64,000 nucleotides of DNA from contig CM043945.1 in the NCBI GenBank assembly GCA_014529385.2, positions 154,100,741 through 154,164,740 of the forward strand, in the 5' to 3' direction. Origin of the DNA: Adiantum capillus-veneris. Lineage: Eukaryota; Streptophyta; Polypodiopsida; Polypodiales; Pteridaceae. The notes beneath the pieces are model-generated. The model searched no databases and had not been told where the DNA came from. It saw only the letters and a list, made by a program, of their open reading frames with translations. Within the stretch, counting starts at the first letter, position 1. Every line of letters begins with the position of its first letter. The translations under genes and the position numbers were made by a program. Below are positions 13,390 through 24,081 of the stretch, piece by piece.

Positions 13390-14060
13390 TTACCATCGCT
13401 GACAACAACATAGATGTGTTCAAGATGTTTGTTGTCGAGGATAGATTGGATGGGGACAATTACCCTATGCAGGCTTACATGATGAAACATGTTCTTGTGT
13501 CAAAGGGTGTCTAGAATATTGTAAAGGGCATTGATATACGTCCTGGTTCTAAGGATGTAGGCGATGTTGAGGATGTTGCAAGTCTTACTGCAAGGGTTGC
13601 TGCTGTTACAATTGTTTTGCCTACGGTAGAACAAGCTTATTGGTATCTAAAGGACGCGTACGCTCATGCATTGATTGCATTGTCTATTAAGAACACCACT
13701 AATACTCACATTAGTGGTGCTCTCATGCATTGATTGCATTGTCTATGAAGAGCACCACTAATCCTCACATTCATTCAATGAAATTTGCAAAACAGGCTTG
13801 GAATATTCTAATAGGTCTTTATGTAAGCCGCAACGGCTAAAATTGCTTTGCTATGTAAAGATCTAGAATCGAAGATTATGCATGAGGAAGATGATATGGA
13901 CACTTTCCTTGCTGGTGTCAAGGATATCAATGAGAAAATTATTTTTGTAGGTGATCATTTTAGACAGTTCCCTTGTGCAGATAGTTGTTGATGCCTTGCT
14001 AGATTCTTACCAAAATTTTGCTAGTACTTGGAGACTTATTACCCAAGCATTCAGAAAAGA
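13390..14060 (+). pseudogene. Copia gag, N-terminal part
   Basis: The frame reads MFVVEDRLDGDNYPMQAYMM (13425-13484), then KHVLVSKGV and a stop, then NIVKGIDIRPGSKDV, ALIALSIKNT and, further on, EEDDMDTFLAGVKDIN. This is the typical copia gag fold that begins by binding its own products (GxNYxxW-like). Stops and a duplicated stretch of about 57 bp (starting 13662 and 13719) break it. It would encode the particle protein of the copia element. Confidence 0.7.
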
Positions 14061-14545
14061 ATGGGGTCTAGGAGGGCCTCTTTATTTGGCAGTTTAAGTA
14101 GGTCAAAACTTTAGTATTCAGAAAGTAATGAAAGGAAAACTTTTGAGTTCAAGCTGGCAAAACGGTTAGTTTATTTGAATTCAAAGTGTCCCCCCAAAAT
14201 GCAATTTAAACATCTAGTGGGTAAAACCATATCATCTAGCATATCTATGGCATGGAAAGAGCTCAACGCATAGATTGCATATCTATGATCTCCGTTCACA
14301 TCAGAGATCATGTGTGGGAGTTATGGAAGACCGCAAATCATAAAATTGTCCACGTCCTTTTTGGGGGGAAAAGTGCATCCTTTGACCACTCTTACACATC
14401 TCTTACACACCCACCATTCTCTCACACATGGCCTGCACCTATACGTCAAATTCTTAATCACCTCCATAAGATCATGGAAAATAAGAAGGCCCTCATACAC
14501 CCCATCCTCTTCCTAATGGATATCTTGAATTTTCCAAGTTTGATG
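14060..14545 (+). other. About 480-bp foreign segment inside copia gag
   Basis: Gag sequence ends near 14060 (LITQAFRKEW) and resumes near 14545 (KFDALRTLLLQE). The intervening 480 bases have no gag similarity and carry no motif I recognise. I infer an insertion into the element. No target duplication was identified. Confidence 0.45.
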
Positions 14546-14880
14546 CATTACGCACATTGTTGTTGCAAGAGTCACTTTCCCAAAAAAACAGGACTAGAGA
14601 GCGTGCAATTGAACATGCTTTTATTGATGCTCAAAGAAAGGGTGGTAACATCAATGCAGCCACTTCTTATGGTTCTTTTTCAAGTGGAAAATCACATGTT
14701 CCTAATGCTTATGCTGGCAGTGGTTCGTTTGGAAATTCTGGTCATAAGGGAAAAAAGAAGTTGCGTTGCCATTATTGTAAAGCTAATCATCACTTGATGA
14801 AACAGTGCCCTAAGTTGAAGACCAAAGATGATAATAAGAAAGAGGGTGGTTCCACTGCAAATAGATCATTCTATTACTAA
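14545..14880 (+). pseudogene. Copia gag, C-terminal part with zinc knuckle
   Basis: An open frame of about 107 residues contains LLLQESLSQKNRTRERAIEH and a CX2CX4HX4C zinc knuckle, CHYCKANHHLMKQC, near 14767-14808. The knuckle binds RNA in the family. The frame ends with a stop at 14878-14880, and the protease and integrase regions expected next are absent. Confidence 0.75.
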
Positions 14881-15059
14881 TGTATATGTACATAATGCAC
14901 TTGATGAGGAAAGGACTGAAAATGAGCATTCTAGAGGTATGCCAAAATGGCTGGTGCATACATTGTGTGACAGTAAATTGGATGCACCTTTGTCTAGTCG
15001 TACTTGTTCAGAATCTCACCATGCACTTTATGCATCAGATTGTTATTCTTTGGCTGTGT

Positions 15060-16060
15060 CTAGCCTGCATGATGTTGAGGAACCTCTGTCTTTTGATGAA
15101 GCACAAAATTTCAAAAATTGGATGGCTGCCACGCAATAGGAACATGATGCACTTATAGAAAACGACACATGGAATTTATGTGATTTTCCTCCTGGCAAAA
15201 AGGCCATTGGTATGAAGTGGGTTTACAAGTTTAAATGCAAGTCGGGTAGTGCGATTGAACCCTATAAGGCTCGACTTGTTGCAAAGGGTTATGCACAACA
15301 AAAAGGCATAGATTATGAAGAGACTTTTGCACTCACTTGTTGTATAACTACTGTGCCTTTTCTATGTGGATTGGAAGCTCATTTTCATTGGGTTGTATAT
15401 CAATCAGACATTGTTACTGCTTTCTTCCATGGCAACATCTTTGAGGAAGTCTATGTAATGCAGGCTTGTGGTTTCGCCAAGAAAGGACAAGAGGATAAGG
15501 TGTGCAAATGTAACAAAGCTTTGTATGGGTTGAATCAATCTCCTCATGCTTGGTATGAGAAGTATGACACTCATTTGGTAACAGTCCAACAGAACACACA
15601 TTGTATGTAAAGCGTGAGGGTGATGTACTTGTGATTGTGGTTCTTTATGTAGATGATTTGGTGATCACTACACCAGATGAGAGACGTATTCTTGTTTATG
15701 GCTAATTTGAATGCTAACTTCCAAGATAAATATCTGGGATTGTTTTATCATTACTTGGGTATACAATTTAAGCGGTGTGATGGTGGTATTGCCTTGTGTC
15801 AAAAAAGTTACATGGAAACATTGCTATGTAAGTTAAGACTTAAGGATTGCAAACCTATTGCCACTCCCATGGAAATAGGTTTGAAATCAAGTCTTCATGA
15901 TGCTGGTGATTGTGCAGATGTCACTCGTTACAAAACTGTTGATGGATGCCTCATTTATGTATGCAACACGAGGCCAGATACTCAATTTGCAGTCTCACAG
16001 GCCAACAGATTTATGCATAGCCTAGGGTTTAAGCATTGACAGGATATCAAGAGGAGTTTT
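15060..16060 (+). pseudogene. Copia reverse transcriptase (RVT_2 type), broken
   Basis: The motif order is EPLSFDEAQNFKNWMAA (about 15080), MKWVYKFKCKSGS and KARLVAKGYAQQKGIDYEET (15212-15330), QSDIVTAFFHGNIFEEVYV (15400-15460), ALYGLNQSPHAWYEK (15518-15565), then the catalytic YVDD (15646-15657) and NTRPDTQFAVSQANRFMHS (15965-16020). A stop at about 15137 and a frame change near 15600-15690 inactivate it. This copies element RNA into DNA in the family. Confidence 0.85.
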
Positions 16061-16089
16061 TTGCTACTTGAGTGGCACTTTACATCTTG

Positions 16090-16560
16090 TCTTGTTTTAT
16101 CCCAAGGGGGGATCATTTCCGCAAGACATACATGCTTTTTCGGACTCAAATTGGGCTGGTTGTTTTGACAAGCGAGTGTCCACAAGTGGTTTTTGTTTCA
16201 TGCTTGGCAATTCATGTATATCATGACTGGGCAAGAAGAAACCTACTGTGGACACTTCTAGTTGTGAGGATGAGTACATGGCAGTCTTGAGAGCTACGAT
16301 TGAGTGTGTATGGCTTAGATGCCTTATGTGATTGATTTGCGTGTTGGATAGGACACTGCCAACACTATCTACATTGATAGTCAAAGCGCATCGGTAGTTG
16401 CAAGGAGACCAGTTTTTAATGCTCGCACAAAGCACATTGAGGTTCATTACCACTATGTCAGGGAGAGGCTCTCAGCAGGAGAGATCAAATTGGCTTTTGT
16501 GCCAACACATGACAACCTTGTAGATTTTTTCACAAAGGCATTCTCTCTGAAGAAGTTCAA
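16090..16560 (+). pseudogene. Copia RNase H, broken
   Basis: Across two or three frames the + strand gives DSNWAGCFDKRVSTSGFCF (about 16145-16203), SSCEDEYMA, IYIDSQSASVVARRPVFNAR (16370-16430), TKHIEVHYHYVRERL and FVPTHDNLVDFFTKAF (16495-16545). These are the standard copia RNase H blocks with the acidic residues D, E and D recognisable. Frame changes and a stop show it is inactive. Confidence 0.8.
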
Positions 16561-16679
16561 AGCTTTCTGCAAAGATTTGGGCTTACTCCCCTTTGTGAAT
16601 AGCTCATGTCCTCAGGGAATGGAACTTCCCTTTACTCATGTTTCCAGCTCTCGTTCACCACATCACTCTAGGGGGGATT

Positions 16680-16908
16680 TGTTACCATATCCGGGTGCTA
16701 GTGATGTGTGTGAACACACTTAGGACCGTTGGGCCTTTTTTCCCCTCTTTAGGAGGTTTTTTCCCCCATGCATTGTATATACGCCCATTCATTCTAGGGC
16801 TATCAATCTTTCCATTGAACACTAAGTAATACACACTCTGTTGTGTGCCCTGAGCTTCCTTTGTCTTCTCCAAGCTGTGTGTGTTTTCTTGCAACCCTAA
16901 TTGCAACA
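16680..16908 (+). repeat. 3' LTR of nested copia element
   Basis: Same ends as the 5' LTR (TGTTACC...CAACA), preceded by AGGGGGGATT. Sequence after 16908 (AAAAAGGTGG) belongs to the outer element or its target. Confidence 0.85.
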
Positions 16909-17329
16909 AAAAGGTGGAGACAAAAGAGATATCATATGAGATGAACTAATAAAAAATTAAAAAAATTTGACAAACCAATGCCAAAATTGATGACCAAACG
17001 CAACATCTGGTGCTCGTGGGAGAAAATCATTGTGTCCGGAACAAAATCACACAAAAACCCTTGAAACTGACTAGTTTTCAGGCAAACTCAAGAAAATAAA
17101 ATAAAAAACAATTGAAAGACAAGACCAAAAAACCACTACCAATGTCAAGAACAAAGTGAGGAAGATTCTAAGTCAAAAAAATTTGATGCACCCTCTCACT
17201 TCAAAAGGTACACGATACAAGATCGTCGTATTGTGGTTGAACAACCAATGTGAGAGCCTAGGGAACAGGAAACATCATATGATGGACCTAAAAACACAAA
17301 GAAGGTTTATTTGATAAAACCAGAGGAAC

Positions 17330-17960
17330 AACCGAGACCAGCTTACATAGCCACATATGTTACCAAGGAAGAGGAAAAATTGTTGATAGCTACCTCAAAC
17401 AATATAAAGATGTGTTTGCCTAGTCATACAAAGACCTAAAAGTAGATTCTAGTATTTCCCAACACAAAAATCTCCTAAAGAGTGATGCTAAACTATGTTG
17501 ATAATGTCCAATATACACTTACAATGAAACACAAATCTATCTTTGTTGCATAATGGGGCATATTTACATATTGGGTGATTCCATTTGGTCTAACCAATCC
17601 ATCTACGACATTCCAAAGGCTCATGAGTCATGCGTTCAAGGAATATCTTAGGTAAGTCTTGAGAAATTCATATGGATGACCTACGTGTGCATTCTCTCCA
17701 CCAAAATGAACATTTCAAGCGTTTAAAGAAGGTCTTTGAGAAATACAGAACGTATCATACCTTCTTGAATCTTGAAAAGTGCGTTTTCATGGTAAGATAG
17801 GTTGGACATATTGTGTCTAAAAATGGGTTTTCTACTAACTTTGCAAAGATACAAATGATTGTTGCTCTTCCAAGACCAACAAAAGTTAGAGAGGTACAAG
17901 CTTTCATGGGCCATTGTGGATATTATTGTACGTTTTGCAAAACCTCTCTATGCATACATC
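17330..17960 (+). pseudogene. Outer gypsy reverse transcriptase, broken and shortened
   Basis: Pieces on + in changing frames are YVTKEEEKLLIATS (17358-17400), then FGLTNPSTTFQRLMSHAFKE (about 17587-17646), HMDDLRVHSLHQNEHFKRLK (about 17670-17730), LEKCVF and VGHIVSKNGFSTNF. The catalytic block reads MDDL where YxDD is normal. The fingers domain is largely missing between about 17460 and 17520. It is the 3' continuation of the gypsy element interrupted at 12828. Confidence 0.7.
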
Positions 17961-18350
17961 ACAACGTTTGAATGGAACGAGGATTGTGAAAAGGCATTCC
18001 AACAATTGAAGGAGAAACTTACTTTTGCTTCGATTGTGAGGGCTCTTGACTAGAACCGTAAAAATTTACATGTTCATGTAGGTTCATCGTCTTACGCTAT
18101 TAGATGTATCTTGGCTCAACCTGGAGAAAACAACATGGATTTTCCAATCAGTTACTCCAATAGAAATCTCAACAATGCGGAAATGAATTACAGTACCACA
18201 AAAAGAGAGGGTTTGGAAATGATCTACTCTATCAAAAAGGTTAAACATTACTGCAAACAATTTTGTGTTTTTTGTGGATCATAAGGCATTGTTATATTTG
18301 GTGAACAAATCATGCAATATGGGTTGTTCGGTGGTTCTAATATTGCTTGA
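17960..18350 (+). pseudogene. Outer gypsy RNase H, broken
   Basis: FEWNEDCEKAFQQLKEKLTF (17968-18027) is the usual junction between RT and RNase H. It is followed by VGSSSYAIRCILAQ, PISYSNRNLNNAEMNYSTTK and REGLEMIYSIKKVKHYC. The block with the second acidic residue (REGLEMIY) is present. Stops near 18050 and 18280 break it. Confidence 0.7.
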
Positions 18351-19690
18351 GTTTGATTTCACGGTTGGTAGAAAAGGGGACTACACACCAAAGAGCTTAC
18401 CATTTGTCGCAAATACTATATGGGGAAGCTCCTTTAGGGATTGAAGATGATTTTCTTGACTCTTATCTCTTCAATATCAAGATGTTACCAAGGTGGAGTG
18501 AACAGGTTGTGCCATTGCTCACCATAGGTTCGCTACAAATTGAGATGCAACCATCAATTATCAAGAAATCTCACAACTTGCTACTGATTGCAGGAGGATT
18601 ATACAAACAAGGACACAATGGCATACTCAGATTATGCATTGGGCCATGCAAAAAAGAGATATACATGCAACAAATTCATGTACAAACAATGGGTATCCAT
18701 AGCATAACAATGCAAACATATGAGAGACTGGTAAAACTTGGAGTATATTGGTCTCATATGCAAAAAAGTGTACACGACTTTGTTCGATCATGTGATGCTT
18801 GCGTAATTAAAAATCCAATTGAGCATGCTACACTGTTCAAGGTAGCAACAGTACCCAAGGGGGCAAAGTACGTTGTGGAGTACTTGGAGCAAGGTGGACT
18901 ACCAGAGAACTTGAGTAGAGCCAAAATATGATCAATTCAACATGAAGCCAAAAACTGTACTATTATGGAAAACCAACTTTATCAAAAAAGACTGGATAAA
19001 AATTTAAGAATATGTGTTGTAGAACATGAGTATGAGCCCATTCTTGAGATATCTCATGTTTCTCCAATTGGAGGACACTTTTCATCAAAAAAAAAAACAT
19101 AAAAGCAACACTCTTAGCACGGATTTGGTGGCCCATTCTAGTCATGGATGCTAAATATTAAGTGGAGCAATGCGACGCTTGCCACTGGTACTAAAGACCA
19201 ATAATGGGAGCACGCACTTTTTCCAAATGGGAAATAGATTTTGTAAGGCCTATCTGGTCACCACAATATAGGATGCATGCTTAATACATTATTGTGACAA
19301 GCTATTATCTGACCAAATGGGTTGAGGATAGAACACAAAAGAATGATGCTAGAACCACATCACAATTATTGTTTGAAAACATTTTCACGTGGTATGGCCT
19401 TCTGATTGAAATTGTGAGTGATCGGGGCACTCATTTCATCAATGATCTGGTTAACTCTTTGTTGCATGAATTCATGGTACTTCATTCCACATTCGCTCTA
19501 TATCACCCTCAAGGAAATGGAAAATCCAAGAGCACCAACAAAGTATTGTGCATCGTGATCACAAAGATTTGCAATAAATCTAGAACGGATTGGGAATCGA
19601 AGCTACATTCAGCCATATGGGCAGATTGGATAGCATATAAAACGCCACAAAATACAACTCCATGTCTCCCAACATAACCTAGTAGGGAAA
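18350..19690 (+). pseudogene. Outer gypsy integrase with two H2C2-type segments
   Basis: A first zinc-binding-like segment, HVQTMGIHS...SCDAC, lies at about 18675-18815. A second, HVSPIGGHF...EQCDAC, lies at about 19058-19180. The core follows: WEIDFV (first Asp), SDRGTHF (second Asp, about 19418) and HPQGNGKSKSTNK (about 19507). In the last block the catalytic glutamate is replaced by lysine. Stops and frame changes occur. In the family this enzyme inserts the DNA copy into the chromosome; this copy cannot. Confidence 0.75.
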
Positions 19691-20680
19691 TTTCAGTCCA
19701 AACTATTTTATACTACCTTGGGAAATGTGCCCTATAAATTTGACATGAAATAGACCTTACAATCATCAAAAACCAAGAGAAATTGGGTTTTTAGTCAGCA
19801 AATGGTCATTTTCACCTATGATTGGAAACTTTTGATGCAGATTCAATAATTAGTGCACCAATAGCTTAGGGAAGATGTCGGGAAGCTACCCTATTAGTCT
19901 TGTGAAAAATAGAGTCAGAACATGGATTGCGATCCATGACCCCTTGAAGCAGATTGATAAAAAAATGTGATCTTAAAGTTGGAAAATGTGTGATATTTCT
20001 TACTCTTTTCTCACTAAAAGAGATTCGATTTGTCAAGATAAGCAAAGTCAGAGTGTTAAGTGTAGAAATTTTGATTATGGGGCAAGTTGCAGGACCCAAA
20101 GAAGCTTGGGAGCTTATTTGTGACTCAAGAAATATCAAGAAATGCTTGAGAAGTGACTCAAAATTTCTAGAGGGCTTGGAGTGTCCAAATAGGCTCCAAA
20201 TGGGATAGAAATCAACAAGAGATTCGGATTGGGATTCTTCTTTAACTTCAAATCATCAACAAAGCCAAATACCACTGTTACACTTTTTTTTTTGCCAAGG
20301 ACATGGGAATTTTGACCGAGAAACAGAGCGTGTAGTGCAAGAGATTTGATATTTTAGCGAGTTACAATGGTCATTTTATTATGAATCATGACGACGATCT
20401 CACTTGATTTGACATGAGGAGTTTGTTTTGACAGGCAATGAAGACACCACACCTATTATGGCATTATGCTTAAAGAGAAGAAACTTTGAAGATGTTCAAT
20501 TTGACGACATCGAGGCAATCATACCTTTAATGTTTCTCGATGGTGCGGAGGTTTAAATGAAGAGTGCAAACAGTTCTAAAATATGAAGTTTCTTTTGAAG
20601 TGCTACTTGTGGATGATGATTGTGACAAATGAAATAAAATCCATTATGAGGAGACACCTCACTTTTGTACATATGTTGGA
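19690..20680 (+). other. Decayed 3' tail of outer gypsy element
   Basis: Sequence after the integrase core has scattered stops. At 20639-20660 the string CCATTATGAGGAGACACCTC resembles CCATTATGAGGAGAAGCC at 34940, also in retroelement DNA. The 3' LTR is not identified with certainty. Confidence 0.35.
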
Positions 20681-20782
20681 ATGTTTACTAGCATGGGAGG
20701 CATTGTAGAGAGAGCGAAGAGAGATTTAGAAGAGGACAATAACTTCCCTAGCTCTCATGCATTGTATGCGTGTGTATACTTT

Positions 20783-20912
20783 ACTTGAACTAAGAGAGGG
20801 ATAGGACCTCTCTCTAGCCAAGAGAGAGAGAGTATCTCCGATCCCTACTTGAACTAAGAGAGGGATAGGACCTCTCTCTAGCCAAGAGAGAGAGAGAGTA
20901 TCTCCCTATAAC
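20783..20912. repeat. 64-bp tandem duplication
   Basis: Two copies start at 20783 and 20847, each beginning ACTTGAACTAAGAGAGGG and ending in a GA tract. They are nearly identical, so the duplication is recent. Confidence 0.9.
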
Positions 20913-21572
20913 GGGAAATCAAAGAGAGAGGCTTGCTGCGAGAGCGAGGAGACGAGAGAGAATGGTCCTTATGTCGCCAAGCTAGAGTTGGGAGGGTGTG
21001 AAACAGGGCTTTTCTTAAATTAAAAAGGAAAAAGATGTTTTAATAGTTTTTTTAATAAAATGCACAAGCTCGTCTCAGGGCTTTGGAACGACGTCGACAG
21101 GGGGTCGTTTTGCAAGGGGTGTTGGAAAGAGTCGCGTGCAGGGATGCGCTGCAGGGAGACAAGGAGAATGGGGGCTCTGTGCAGGACCGAGGGGGTATTG
21201 ATTAGTTGAATGAGGGAAGCACCCGGTTGCTTGCAAGGGTCCGAGCAGGTCATTGCGGAGAGTGAGAGATTGAGGGGACACCGTGCTGAGGGTGGCCGGG
21301 GTATGCAGTGTCGAGGGATGAGAGAGGGAGATACTCTCTGTATGGGTAACCAAAGAGAGAGAGAGTCCTCATGACGAGCCAAGTCGGGTGCATCTATATA
21401 TGCAGACTTCCAAGAGCAAGGAGGAGAGAGAAGACAAGGGCCGTTTGCAAAGAATGCTGAGGTCTCCAAACCATTTTGATGCAGGCCATGATGAGAAGGG
21501 ATGAAGGCCGTGTGAGAGGTTGTCGTGAGCAATGCCGAGTGAGATGAAGGGAACGACTTCTCTATGGGCAAT

Positions 21573-21607
<35 letters not shown>

Positions 21608-21830
21608 ATCTTTGAGAGAAATCAAGGAGAGAGATAAAGTGAGCCTGTAGCGCTTCTTAGTGAAATAGAGAGAGTTAGAGAGAGAAGCTCTCTTTTGGGA
21701 ATAGAAAAGAGAGTGACAATCCACCTGCAAGTTGATGTGAGATAGGGTGAGCGACTGTGGGTGGCGAGGGTAATCAAAGAGATTAGAGAGAGAGATTGCT
21801 CTCATTTTCAGGTTGAGTCCAAAGAGGGGG
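20905..21830. repeat. GA-rich region with recurring AATCAAAGAGAGAG motif
   Basis: The motif (T/A)RGG-AA(T/C)CAAAGAGAGAG, or a close form of it, appears near 20911, 21348, 21567 and 21772. The last two intervals are about 205-220 bp. This is compatible with a degenerate tandem array. Long minus-strand frames here are Ser/Leu/Pro-rich by composition and I do not support them as genes. Confidence 0.4.
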
Positions 21831-23880
21831 TTCAGAGAGATTGACACTCGGCAGCAAAGATAGATAGAAAGAGAAACTCTATTGTAAAGCTCCTTGTTGA
21901 AATCGAAGAGGGAATTGTTTTGGTACTCTTGAGAAAGAGTTTGAGAGGAGTTATGAGAGAGAGAGAGAGAGAAGAGAACTCGGCCTTGCCATAAATGAGG
22001 AAGAGAGAAGGAGAGAGAGCGAGAAGAAGCTGGCCATTTGAAGGGGCCGCAATGAGCACATCTACAAAATTAGATAACAAAAAGAGACCATCCTGAAGAT
22101 GGCCTAAAGAAGCCCTTGGGGAGATGTCACGATGAAGCAGAGCCATCAATAAGTTTCTTCTTTTGCTCATAACATTGGATGTAAATTTATGTTGATTGAA
22201 AAAAACACAAAAAATACAAACACTTGCAGTCTCTCTCTGTCTATCTCTCTACATTTTCATAATAAACACATAAGTGTCTTCTCATGATTCTTTTTGAGCG
22301 AGTTTATGCAGCGCGAGCATTGTGTGGGTCAGAGAGAAAGAGAGAATTTGATACAATGTTTTAGCAGATGATTTAGCCACACTTACATTTTCTAGGCTTC
22401 TTGTTTTGGGAGTGAGCATAGCATATAGCTTGAGCTCTTTTGTTTGCTAGGTTTTCCTTGGTCTTGGTCTGCTCCATGGCCTGGCCATAGATAAATATCT
22501 ATCAACCGCACATATTGATCATAATCAAAGATCAAAAGTGCCAGCCAGAACCACATATGGAAAAGTCGAACCAAATCAGGTCATAACTTGGGAAACTAGA
22601 GATGAACTTGTCCAAACTTGAAAGTAAATTCACTAGTGTGCAGATAGACTATAAGAACAAGCTCCCAAAGTTTCATCCTACATGGCTATCTAGCATGATC
22701 AGGATCCATGACCCCCTCTGAATTGTCCAAGTAAAAATCATATGAACTGGTCTCGATTATCAAAGCCAACCTAACCCTAGGGTTTCAAGTCATTTGGATT
22801 GCAAAATCCTTACCAAATGCCAAAATTCTCTAAGTCAAGGAAAATTTCCAATGTTTGGCATGAAATCCCAACGAATGATCCAAATTCAAAAACAAGTGAA
22901 CCATAGCATCCCCAACTCATCCTTGATTAGATGGTGCAACAAGAAGTTTAAAATGTTGGCCATTATGGATCATGATCCATGATCCCCTGAGCTAGAATTG
23001 ACATGTAGCAATTTAACCTAGTGTATGTAGCTGCCCTTGATGCCATGATGAAGTTTAGACAAATTTGGACTTGTTTTGATCAAGTTATACTCATTTTTCA
23101 TTTTATGGTTGAAGTTTGCATTTTTTGCTTTTAGCGACAACTTGTGGGCCAAGTTCTAAATCTCTAATTTCTGGAATGTTTGTTTTCAAAGAATGCCTCG
23201 CAGACATCCAAGGAAGAAATGAGAGGAACCACCTTACCAAGTGAAAGAGTGTTTTTCAAATGAGAAAGCCCACGTTTCAAATGAGAAATTGGCACAAATA
23301 CCAATAAACATTTGCATCAGTAGGTTCAAAGCAATCAATGGCACATAAGTAAAGACAACTATCTTCCCAAAAGAGCTTTGGAATTTGCACATCAACAAGA
23401 AGTACAGAGAAGCCACTCTAATGAATAAACATGGAGAGACAATCAAATTCATAATTGCTATATATATGATCAATCAGGCATTGCATCTACTGCCAGGAAA
23501 CCACAACCTGCTGCTAAAAATAACACCTGCAAATAATGACAAAGATTTCTTCAAGTAGCAATGACATAAATTTACCTATAAAGACCTAGTATACTCCAAA
23601 TTGGAATTGCCACTATCATTAGGAAATTTTGGAGGTCATTTGGAGGGCCTTATTGAAGAGAGAGAAAAGAAGGCACAGCCAATGAGCAGCAACACAAGAA
23701 TGAAAGAAAAGATTTTAAAATATTGAGTTTTGTCCCATTTTCGTAAGGTAACTTCCTGCTTTCACAAAGTAGGGCCCACTGCTAGTAGCCGTCAAGTTCA
23801 TGACACCTGACTACTGATTGATAGCTAGCTCTCTCCCTTCATTAAAAGATATCCACTACCTTTATGAAAGGCTTTCAAAC
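21830..23880. other. No gene recognised
   Basis: AT-rich intergenic DNA. GATCCATGA-CCC motifs occur near 19931, 22702 and 22976; their meaning is unknown. No coding frame is supported. Confidence 0.45.
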
Positions 23881-24081
23881 CTCATTTTACCTATGGCTTC
23901 GTATTCTACCCGCCCAAGAAGTTCTAGAGGTTGCTCTACACTGTCCCCAACTAGCCTCACCATTAGTGTAAGAAGAAGCCCATGTAGTAGCATAAGCACT
24001 ATCTCAAAATATCAAATTCTCTCACTACAGATAATAGGTGGCAAGAGCAAAGGATAAGCAAAGGTTTTTGTGTTCTTATGC

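Larger units (their letters stand above)
12828..16908 (+). mobile_element. Ty1/copia retrotransposon, internally deleted, nested in gypsy element
   Basis: The two LTRs are 12828-13055 (228 bp) and 16680-16908 (229 bp); both start TGTTACCATAT and end CAACA. The 5' LTR is followed by a tRNA-Met-type primer site (TGGTATCAGAGC, 13058-13069), and the 3' LTR is preceded by a purine tract AGGGGGGATT (16670-16679). By eye the LTRs differ at roughly one position in nine, so the insertion is old. Flanks are A-rich on both sides and show no clean 5-bp target duplication. Gag, RT and RNase H remain; I find no protease or integrase. Confidence 0.85.

Noticed and set aside
21020-21571. A 183-codon minus-strand open frame
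   Set aside because: Ser/Pro/Leu-rich by base composition of a GA-rich region, no motif, no splice context.
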